DNA of 64,000 bases from Marinobacter sp050379415 (lineage in GTDB: Bacteria > Pseudomonadota > Gammaproteobacteria > Pseudomonadales > Oleiphilaceae). Where the stretch lies: assembly GCF_050379415.1 (NCBI RefSeq), contig NZ_JBNRLS010000001.1, positions 1,158,158 to 1,222,157 on the forward strand, in the 5' to 3' direction. Shown here piece by piece: positions 35,005 through 42,436 of this stretch (position 1 is its first letter; every line of letters begins with the position of its first letter). Both the position numbers and the translations under genes were made by a program. The notes beneath the pieces were generated by a model. That model was not told the origin of the DNA and searched no databases. It saw only the letters and a program-made list of their open reading frames with translations.

Positions 35005-36642
35005 ATGGATATACGCCCTGCCGCCACACTGATCCTCCTACGAGACACATCCGAGGGGCTTCAGGTTCTGCTCCTGCAACGGACCTGGAAAGCCGCTTTC
35101 ATGCCCGGGTACTTTGTTTTTCCTGGTGGGGCGGTGGACGTTCAGGAACCCCATGGCCGTGAACACGCCATAGGTCCGGCCGATGCCGAGATCAGCCAAA
35201 TCATGAGCCTGGATGAAGGTGGTGCCGATTATATGCTGGCTGCCGTCCGGGAGTGTTTCGAGGAGGCAGGGATTCTGCTCGCGCTGGATGAGCAGGGGTC
35301 GCTGGTCGACGCCGATCACCCGGTCCGGAAGGAGCGGATACCGCTGTTCAAGGGTGAGGTTTCGCTCGCAGAATTGTGTCAGAAAAATGCCCTGACGATT
35401 CCCCTGGACCGGGTGGCTTATCTGAGCCACTGGATTACGCCACCCGGACCGCCGCGGAGGTTTGATACCCGGTTTTTTGTGGCGGCGGCGCCGGAGGGGC
35501 AGGATGCTTCCCATGACGGGGTAGAGACCATTGATCATGTCTGGATCGATCCGGCCGAGGCCCTGGAGGAGCATCGCAGCGGCAAGCGGTTGCTGGGGCT
35601 GCCGACGATCCGGACGCTGCGGGTGCTCAGCGATTTTGACACCACCGAAGCGGTCATGCGCTATGCCCACGCCAATCCGCCGGAACCCTATCCCAGTCAA
35701 CCGTGGCCGGCGGTGCGCAAGGGCAAGCCGGTCACCCTGGAGCCCGGCTCGCCGGCTTATGATGAAGCGGCCAAGCTGGATCCGGAAGGCGAGGGATCCA
35801 CACAGGCGGAGATCGTGCCCGGGGAAGCGGTGGAGATTGCCGCCGGTGTGGTACGGCTTACCGCGCCAAACCCGGGCATGATGACCGGTCCGGGCACCAA
35901 TACTTACCTGCTGGGGCATGAGCGGTTTACGGTTCTGGACCCGGGCCCGGATGATCCAATCCATATAGAGCGGATTCTGGAGCTGACCGGGGGCGTGATC
36001 GATCAGGTGGTGGTGACCCACACCCACATCGACCACTCGCCGGGTACCGCCACGCTGAAAGAAAAGACCGGTTGCCGTGTCTTCGGCTGGCCCGCGCCTG
36101 CCGGTGCCTCCCAGGACCAGTCGTTTGCGCCGGACGACCAGCCGGAGCACGGCGATCTGATTGTCACCGGGGCCGGACTTCTCAAGGTGCTCCATACCCC
36201 CGGCCATGCCTCGAATCATCTGTGCTACCTGCTGGTGGACCAGGAGCTGTTGTTTTCCGGTGATCACATCATGCAGGGTTCGACCGTGGTCATTAATCCG
36301 CCGGATGGCGACATGAAGGCGTACATCGAGTCACTCTATGAGCTGCTGACGGAACCTTTGAGTTACATCGCGCCCGCCCACGGTTTCCTGATGGCCCGTC
36401 CCGAAGCGGTGATCGACTTCCTCATCACTCACCGCCTGTCCCGTGAGCACAAGGTGGCCAAGGCCCTCAAGGAGTTGTCCCCGGTCGGCCTGAAAGACCT
36501 GACTGCCAGGGCCTACGACGATGTACCGGCGGCGATTCATGGTCTGGCCGCGCGCTCGGCGCTTGCGCACCTGTTGAAGCTGGAAGCCGATGGTCGTGCC
36601 CGGGAAGAGGAGGGGCAGTGGTTCGGTAATGATCACACCTGA
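35005..36642 (+). CDS. Nudix hydrolase fused to a metallo-beta-lactamase-fold hydrolase
   Basis: A 545-aa two-domain protein. The N-terminal Nudix-like domain (about residues 5-240) has RTWKAAFMPGYFVFPGGAV and the Nudix-box core RECFEEAGI. The expected upstream Glu of the box is unclear, so activity is uncertain. The C-terminal MBL domain (about 270-520) has THTHIDHSPG (metal-binding HxHxDH), GHASNHLCYL and SGDHIMQG, similar to LACTB2/glyoxalase II-like enzymes. Fusions of these two folds are known in proteobacteria; the substrate is not readable. The MBL ligands look complete. Confidence 0.82.
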   Translation: MDIRPAATLILLRDTSEGLQVLLLQRTWKAAFMPGYFVFPGGAVDVQEPHGREHAIGPADAEISQIMSLDEGGADYMLAAVRECFEEAGILLALDEQGSLVDADHPVRKERIPLFKGEVSLAELCQKNALTIPLDRVAYLSHWITPPGPPRRFDTRFFVAAAPEGQDASHDGVETIDHVWIDPAEALEEHRSGKRLLGLPTIRTLRVLSDFDTTEAVMRYAHANPPEPYPSQPWPAVRKGKPVTLEPGSPAYDEAAKLDPEGEGSTQAEIVPGEAVEIAAGVVRLTAPNPGMMTGPGTNTYLLGHERFTVLDPGPDDPIHIERILELTGGVIDQVVVTHTHIDHSPGTATLKEKTGCRVFGWPAPAGASQDQSFAPDDQPEHGDLIVTGAGLLKVLHTPGHASNHLCYLLVDQELLFSGDHIMQGSTVVINPPDGDMKAYIESLYELLTEPLSYIAPAHGFLMARPEAVIDFLITHRLSREHKVAKALKELSPVGLKDLTARAYDDVPAAIHGLAARSALAHLLKLEADGRAREEEGQWFGNDHT

Positions 36643-36772
36643 TCATGGCAGCCTGCCCGGGTTCAAGGAGCCTCTGATTAATGAAACGGGCATTAAACCT
36701 TTGTCACAGCTGTATCCATCGCGGCCAATGTGACTCTATCCTTTAGCGCCAAACCACGAACGTTGAGGAACT

Positions 36773-38173
36773 ATGCTGTTTGACGCCTCCCGAACACCGG
36801 GCTTCCTGTTGGCACTGGCCGCCACGCTAGGTCTCTCCTCTCTGCCCGCGCTGGCCGAGGACTCCCCTGCCAACTCCACCAGCGAGACGGCCCCGAAGGA
36901 GGTCCGGGTGGCTGAACTGGCGGAGGATGAGGATGTCGAGGACATAGAGCAATCCGAACCTCTGGAATCAACCACAACGGAAACGCGAACGGAACCGGAG
37001 TCCGGCCCCGATACCGGCGCCAAACAGCAGGCCACGCAAGAAGAGCCGGCCCAGAAGGTTGCCCCGAACATTGACCTGAAAGAAGTCGTGCCCGAGCCCA
37101 CGCCGTCAGCTACCGTGACCACACCTGAACCCGAAGCCGGCCGGGAAAGCGAAAAGGAAGCGGCACCGGAAACCGCCCAGACCAAGCCCGAGCCCGAGCC
37201 GGTGCCGGCGAAGGCCACCAGCTTTACCCTGCTCGGCAATGAGGTACTGCCGGGCACTTCGACCCGACTGGCCTGGTCCCCAGGCATCCAGATCGCAGGG
37301 CTGTCACAGCCCACGCCGGTACTGGTGGTCAACGGCGCCAATGCCGGCCCCACTCTTTGCCTGACCGGGGCGATCCACGGGGATGAGCTCAATGGCATCG
37401 AGATCATCCGCCGTACGGTCTATGATCTCAATCCCGACAAGCTCAACGGCCGCGTCGTGGGTATCCCCATCGTCAACCTGCCGGGGTTCCAGCAAGGCAG
37501 CCGCTACCTCCCGGACCGGAGGGACCTGAACCGGCACTTCCCCGGCAGCGAGGACGGCAGCCTGGCGGACCGGATTGCCCATTCCCTGTTCGAGAACATT
37601 ATCCGCCGCTGCAATATGCTGGTGGATATCCACACCGGTTCGCTGAAACGCACCAACCTGCCGCAACTTCGGGCCGACATGAACAACCCGGATGTGGCTA
37701 CTTTCACTCAGGGCTTCGACCGCATGGCAGTGGTGCACAGCACCGGATCGCCGGGCATGCTCCGCACTGCCGCGGTCGAGGCGGGGATCACCACGGTTAC
37801 CCTGGAAGCCGGTGAATCCCATCGCATCCAGGAACACCAGATCGAGGCCGGTGTGAACAGCCTCACCAGCCTGATGGAAAAGCAGGGCATGATCTCCAGG
37901 ATGTTCGTCTGGGGGGATCCGGAGCCGATCTATTACGATTCGGACTGGATACGCGCTGCTCATGGCGGCATTCTCTTCAGCGAGGTGAAGCTGGGAGACC
38001 GGGTCACCGAGGGCGAAATACTCGGTTATGTCGCCGACCCGATCACCAATGCCCAGCATCCGATCCGCTCCAGTGCCAATGGCCGAATCATCGGCATGGC
38101 GGTGGACCAGGTGGTGATGGCCGGCTTTGCCGCCTACCACATTGGTACGGAGGCAGAAGTGCCAGGAGAGTAG
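36773..38173 (+). CDS. exported succinylglutamate desuccinylase/aspartoacylase-family (M14-like) protein
   Basis: A 466-aa protein. A signal peptide (residues 1-28, PALAED cleavage region) is followed by a Glu/Pro-rich low-complexity linker (about 30-150). The catalytic domain begins near 170 with GAIHGDELNGIEIIRRTV (metal-binding HGDE), and continues with RYLPDRRDLNRHFPG, LVDIHTGS and LEAGESHRI (catalytic Glu). This is the AstE/AspA zinc deacylase pattern. The family is usually cytoplasmic; an exported member may act on peptides or cell-wall material. Substrate unknown. Confidence 0.8.
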   Translation: MLFDASRTPGFLLALAATLGLSSLPALAEDSPANSTSETAPKEVRVAELAEDEDVEDIEQSEPLESTTTETRTEPESGPDTGAKQQATQEEPAQKVAPNIDLKEVVPEPTPSATVTTPEPEAGRESEKEAAPETAQTKPEPEPVPAKATSFTLLGNEVLPGTSTRLAWSPGIQIAGLSQPTPVLVVNGANAGPTLCLTGAIHGDELNGIEIIRRTVYDLNPDKLNGRVVGIPIVNLPGFQQGSRYLPDRRDLNRHFPGSEDGSLADRIAHSLFENIIRRCNMLVDIHTGSLKRTNLPQLRADMNNPDVATFTQGFDRMAVVHSTGSPGMLRTAAVEAGITTVTLEAGESHRIQEHQIEAGVNSLTSLMEKQGMISRMFVWGDPEPIYYDSDWIRAAHGGILFSEVKLGDRVTEGEILGYVADPITNAQHPIRSSANGRIIGMAVDQVVMAGFAAYHIGTEAEVPGE

Positions 38174-38180
38174 TATGCTA

Positions 38181-38212
38181 GTCGTTTTTTCACCCAGCGG
38201 ATGAAAAACGAC
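38181..38212. repeat. inverted repeat between deacylase and EamA genes
   Basis: GTCGTTTTTTCA pairs with TGAAAAACGAC (one T unmatched) around about 9 bases. It could terminate the deacylase transcript or lie in the leader of the following gene. Confidence 0.35.
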
Positions 38213-38225
38213 GGGAGAACCGCTC

Positions 38226-39161
38226 TTGGCTTCGTCACAGTCCTTCTCGAAATCCAAGGCACTGGCCTACACCGGGCTGGTGCTGACGCCCCTGTTCTGG
38301 GCCGGTAATGCCGTGGTTGCCCGGGGCACCGTGCAGGACATACCCCCCCTGTCCATGTCGTTCTGGCGTTGGATCATCGCCCTGGCGATCCTGTTGCCCT
38401 TTGGCCTGCCCGGGGTCTTGCACCACCGGCAGGTGATCCGCCAGCACCTCGGCTCCATGGTGGCGCTGGCCACCTTCAGCGTGGCCGCGTTCAACTCGTT
38501 GCTGTACTACGCTGCCATCACCACGACCGCCACCAACATCGCCCTGATCAACGCCACCATCCCCATCTTCGTGGCCCTGCTGGCCTGGCTGATGCTGGGC
38601 GACCGCACCCGCCCTATCCAGGCCCTGGGTATCGGCCTGGCAGTGCTCGGCATCCTGGTGGTAATTGCCCGGGGCCGGCTGTCGGTGCTCACGGGCCTGC
38701 AGGCCCAGCCCGGTGACCTGATCATGGTCGCGGCGGTGTTCAGCTGGGGCCTGTTCTCGGTGCTGTTGCGCCGCCAGGCGGTACCGCTGCCGGCGCTGAC
38801 GTTCCTTACTACCCAGATCCTGCTTGGCACCCTGATCATCCTGCCGTTCTACCTGATGGACCTGTTTTTCTTTGCCGGCGGCTTTGACCTTTCCCGCGAT
38901 ACCGCCCTGCCGCTGCTCTACTTCGCCATCTTCCCCGGCATTCTGGCCTACGGGTTCTGGAACCACGGCGTGCATACCATTGGCCCCGGGGGTGCTGCCA
39001 TTTTCATGTATCTGACCCCGGTTTACGCGTCCGTCCTCGCCGGACTGTTCCTGGGCGAATCCCTGGGGCTATTCCATATCGTCGGAGGTGGCCTGATTCT
39101 CGTGGGACTGTTGCTGGCAACACGGGTCAAGCGACCCGCGTTTCACAAGGCCGAAGACTAG
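38226..39161 (+). CDS. EamA/DMT-family transporter
   Basis: A 311-aa protein with about ten helices and two EamA domains: LTPLFWAGNAVVARG in helix 1, AAITTTATNIALINATIPIF in repeat 1 and GPGGAAIFMYLTPVYASVLA in repeat 2. DMT proteins export metabolites or amino acids. The frame starts at a TTG (38226) with a GGGAG ribosome site (acGGGAGaacc) about 8 bases upstream; no ATG is available at the N-terminus. The stop lies in a CTAG shared with the convergent MalY gene. Confidence 0.85.
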   Translation: MASSQSFSKSKALAYTGLVLTPLFWAGNAVVARGTVQDIPPLSMSFWRWIIALAILLPFGLPGVLHHRQVIRQHLGSMVALATFSVAAFNSLLYYAAITTTATNIALINATIPIFVALLAWLMLGDRTRPIQALGIGLAVLGILVVIARGRLSVLTGLQAQPGDLIMVAAVFSWGLFSVLLRRQAVPLPALTFLTTQILLGTLIILPFYLMDLFFFAGGFDLSRDTALPLLYFAIFPGILAYGFWNHGVHTIGPGGAAIFMYLTPVYASVLAGLFLGESLGLFHIVGGGLILVGLLLATRVKRPAFHKAED

Positions 39162-40351
39162 GCGGGTCGTGCTGCGGCCATTGCCCGCTCGATCCGATCC
39201 AGCACCTCCACGAGGGTCTGGCGTGGGCAGCCAATGTTCAGGCGCATGAAGCCGCTGCCAGGCCCGCCAAAGCTGATACCCGGATTCATGCCCACGCCGG
39301 CGTCCTGGACAAAGAACCGTTTCAGGCCGGCATCGTCCAGCCCCAGTTCGCGACAATCCAGCCACATCAGGTAGGTCCCTTCGGGCGCGAAGGTGGTGAT
39401 GCCGGGCAGGCGGCCTACGGCATCGACCACATAATCCCGGTTCCCCTGCAGGTACACCGTCAACTGGTCCAGCCAGGTGCCACCAGCCCGGTAGCCCGCC
39501 TCAAATCCGGCCACGCTGAACGGGTTACATTGGGGCAGGTGCATCTGATCAAACACAGCCTTGATGGCCTGGCGACGGGACTGATCCGGAATCACGAGGG
39601 CTGAGAGCCCGAGTCCCGGCATATTGAAGCTCTTGCTCGGCGCCACTGCGGTGACCAGGGCATCGTCCGGCTCGGCCAGGCTGGCCAGCATGGCATGGCG
39701 AGGAGCATCGGGGAACACAAGGTCACAGTGAATCTCGTCGCTGAGCACCACCAGATCATGGCGTCGCGCAATATCCAGTACGGCCCTGAGTTCTTGCTCC
39801 GACCACACCCGGCCCACCGGATTGTGCGGCGAACACAACATCAGGACCCGGTTTTCCGGCCGCGCCGCACAGGCCTCCAGATGGTCCAGATCCATGGTAT
39901 AGCGAATTCCGCCATCCTCGGTCCTGTCAGCACCCAGCGGGTTCTCGACGACAGTCCGCCCGGTCAGCTTCACCGAACTGAAAAACGGCGGGTACACCGG
40001 CGGCTGGATGATCACGCCCTCACCGGGGCCAGCATAGGCGAGGCAAGCCGCGTGCAGCGACGGCACCACCCCCGGCGCCATCAGGATCCACTCCCGGCGG
40101 ATCTCCCAGCCGTGCCGCTGCCGGAACCAGTCAATCATGGCCTGGTACAGGGACTCCGGGAACAGGGTGTAGCCGTAGACCGGGTGCTCGGCGCGCTGCT
40201 TCAGTGCCTCGGTTACCGCCTCCGGGGCCGCGAAGTCCATGTCCGCCACCCAGACCGGCACGACGTCTTCCCGGCCAAAAACCGCCTTGCGGGCGTCGAA
40301 CTTTACGGAACAGGTGTTCTCACGGGACAAAGGTTGATCAAAACGGGGCAC
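39158..40351 (-). CDS. PLP-dependent C-S lyase, PatB/MalY family
   Basis: A 397-aa protein from a GTG at 40351 with GGAGAG upstream. Family features: NTCSVKFDARKAVFG near the N-terminus, VPVWVADMDFA, LCSPHNPVGRVW, SDEIHCDL and APSKSFNMPGL, where Lys in PSKSFN binds PLP. Members act as cystathionine beta-lyases and as MalY-like enzymes. It is divergent from the AEC transporter and convergent with the EamA transporter. A role in methionine or sulfur metabolism is the default inference. Confidence 0.86.
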   Translation of the reverse strand: MPRFDQPLSRENTCSVKFDARKAVFGREDVVPVWVADMDFAAPEAVTEALKQRAEHPVYGYTLFPESLYQAMIDWFRQRHGWEIRREWILMAPGVVPSLHAACLAYAGPGEGVIIQPPVYPPFFSSVKLTGRTVVENPLGADRTEDGGIRYTMDLDHLEACAARPENRVLMLCSPHNPVGRVWSEQELRAVLDIARRHDLVVLSDEIHCDLVFPDAPRHAMLASLAEPDDALVTAVAPSKSFNMPGLGLSALVIPDQSRRQAIKAVFDQMHLPQCNPFSVAGFEAGYRAGGTWLDQLTVYLQGNRDYVVDAVGRLPGITTFAPEGTYLMWLDCRELGLDDAGLKRFFVQDAGVGMNPGISFGGPGSGFMRLNIGCPRQTLVEVLDRIERAMAAARPA

Positions 40352-40531
40352 CGGTGCTCTCCAGGGTCGGAATTCGAACTGACTATATCGGTTATTGTGT
40401 CCACCGCGAGGGTGTCAGGCAAACCCTTGGGCTTTGGTCGAATTCCCGACAATAGCATTTGCCAAGTTCCGCGTTACTTGCGAACCTAACCGTTTATTCA
40501 TCCGACTTTTCCTGTTTGCCGGAGCCCTCCA

Positions 40532-41419
40532 ATGCTTGGCCAGATTCTTTCCACGATGTTGCCGGTGTTCCTGATCACCGGCTGTGGCGCCCTTTACGGC
40601 CGTTACCGCAGCCCCGATATAAAGGGCCTGAACGTGCTGAACATGGAGCTATTTGTGCCCCTGCTGGTGTTTGCGGTACTGGCGGACCAGCAGGCGCCCC
40701 TGCAGGAATACGCCAGGCTTGCCCTGGGCGCGACTGTGGTGGTGCTCGGCTCCGGCATCGTGCTGTACCCGTTGGCCAAGGCACTCAAGCTGAACCTGAA
40801 AACCTTCCTGCCGCCGATGATGTTCAACAATTCCGGCAACATGGGCATTCCGGTGCTGCTGCTGGCCTTCGGTGATGCGGCCCTGCCCGCGGCCATCGTG
40901 TTGTTCATCGTCGAGATGCTGCTGCATTTCAGCGTGGGGCTTTATATGCTCGATCCCCACACCTCAATCATCCAGCGCCTGAAGCTCCCCATCGTGTTCG
41001 CGTGCGTTGCCGGCCTCGCGGTCAACCTCAGCGGCATCGCTCTGCCTGACACCCTGCTGGAGAGCATGAACATGCTCGGTGAGGTGTGTATCCCGCTGAT
41101 GCTTTTTGCTCTGGGGGTGCGCATGCTCGACATTGATTTCAACGACTGGAAACTGGGCCTGCTGGGGGCCATTGCCTGCCCCGCCAGCGGCCTGTTGCTG
41201 GCCTGGCCGCTGATTGCCGTGCTGGACCTGCCGGGTCTGCAGGCCGCCTCACTGTGGGTGTTCGCCGCCTTGCCTCCGGCGGTGCTCAATTATATGGTTG
41301 CTGAGCAATACCAGCAGGAGCCCCACACGGTGGCGTCACTGGTCCTGCTCAGCAACCTCGGCAGCCTGATAGTGATGCCGATCGTGCTGGGACTGGTGTT
41401 TGCCGCGGGTTACGTATAA
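40532..41419 (+). CDS. AEC-family (auxin efflux carrier-like) transporter
   Basis: A 295-aa membrane protein with about ten helices, beginning MLGQILSTMLPVFLITGCG, with the NNSGNMGIPV motif (residues 95-104) and LPPAVLNYMVAEQY near the C-terminus, both typical of AEC transporters such as MleP or YfdV. Substrate unknown; dicarboxylates are possible. It ends 12 bases before the UbiA-family gene, so the two may share a transcript. Confidence 0.85.
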   Translation: MLGQILSTMLPVFLITGCGALYGRYRSPDIKGLNVLNMELFVPLLVFAVLADQQAPLQEYARLALGATVVVLGSGIVLYPLAKALKLNLKTFLPPMMFNNSGNMGIPVLLLAFGDAALPAAIVLFIVEMLLHFSVGLYMLDPHTSIIQRLKLPIVFACVAGLAVNLSGIALPDTLLESMNMLGEVCIPLMLFALGVRMLDIDFNDWKLGLLGAIACPASGLLLAWPLIAVLDLPGLQAASLWVFAALPPAVLNYMVAEQYQQEPHTVASLVLLSNLGSLIVMPIVLGLVFAAGYV

Positions 41420-41431
41420 GGAAAATACAGC

Positions 41432-42322
41432 ATGTCCGAAGCGGCTGCGGTAGTTCGCGCCTTTCGCCCCAACTTCCTGGTGCTCGCCCCTCTTTGCGCC
41501 GGACTTGGCGTGGCCGTCGCCTGGCAACAGGGTGGATCGCCAGCGCTGATCGACACTGTTCTGGTCTTCATCGGCGCCCTGCTCGCCCACGCGGCGGTCA
41601 ACCTGTTCAACGAGTACGAGGACTTTGTCTCCGGCCTGGATATGATCACCCGTCGCACCCCCTTCTCCGGCGGTAGTGGCGCGCTGCCCGAAGTACCTTC
41701 GGCGGCAAAGGGCGTGCTCGCGGCCGCCATCGGAACCCTGGGCGTGGTGACGGCCATCGGCCTGTATTTTCTCTGGCAACGGGGGCTGCCCATGCTGGTG
41801 CTGGGCGTTACCGGTATTGTCCTGGTGCTGACCTACACCCGCTGGATTACCCGCCGGCCCATCCTGTGCCTGGTCGCACCGGGCCTTGGATTCGGACCGG
41901 TCATGGTTCTGGGTGCCATCGTCGCCCTGGGCGGCAGGATCGACACTTCCGCCCTTCTGGTAACCCTGGTCGCTCAGTGCCTGGTGAGCGAACTGCTGCT
42001 GATCAACCAGATTCCCGATGCCGATGCCGACCAGAAGGTGGGCCGGCGTCATCTGGTCATTACCCTGGGCCGAACGGCCGCCGCCCGACTGGTCGCGGTG
42101 CTCTTGCTTGGCAGTTATGTTCCTGTCCTGGCGGGCGCTCTGCTGGGCTGGTTACCGGCGTGGAGCGCCCTTGCCCTGTCCACCTTGCCGGTCAGCCTGT
42201 GGATTTCCCGGCAACTACCTCTCGTGCTCCACAACCCGGAACAGCTCAACGCGGTGCTGGGAACGAACGTGGCCGTCCTGCTGTCCACATTGGCGTTACT
42301 GATTACCGGACTCAGCCTCTGA
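41432..42322 (+). CDS. UbiA-family prenyltransferase
   Basis: A 296-aa membrane protein with about eight helices. Two Asp-rich motifs of the family are seen: NLFNEYEDFVSGLDMITRR (near residue 60) and NQIPDADADQKVGRRHLVI (near 195). The sequence is closest in pattern to 1,4-dihydroxy-2-naphthoate polyprenyltransferases (MenA-like). No other menaquinone genes are present, so the natural acceptor is uncertain; UbiA family is sure, substrate is not. It overlaps no gene and follows the AEC gene by 12 bases. Confidence 0.82.
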   Translation: MSEAAAVVRAFRPNFLVLAPLCAGLGVAVAWQQGGSPALIDTVLVFIGALLAHAAVNLFNEYEDFVSGLDMITRRTPFSGGSGALPEVPSAAKGVLAAAIGTLGVVTAIGLYFLWQRGLPMLVLGVTGIVLVLTYTRWITRRPILCLVAPGLGFGPVMVLGAIVALGGRIDTSALLVTLVAQCLVSELLLINQIPDADADQKVGRRHLVITLGRTAAARLVAVLLLGSYVPVLAGALLGWLPAWSALALSTLPVSLWISRQLPLVLHNPEQLNAVLGTNVAVLLSTLALLITGLSL

Positions 42323-42436
42323 AAGCCAACCGGGTTTCCCATCCGGACTTGATCCCGATCCTTGCAAGTACAGGGACTTTGGCCGATGGTTAAGGTCAGA
42401 TTTTGTTGATTTCATTCATGATATGGAGGTCTGCCC

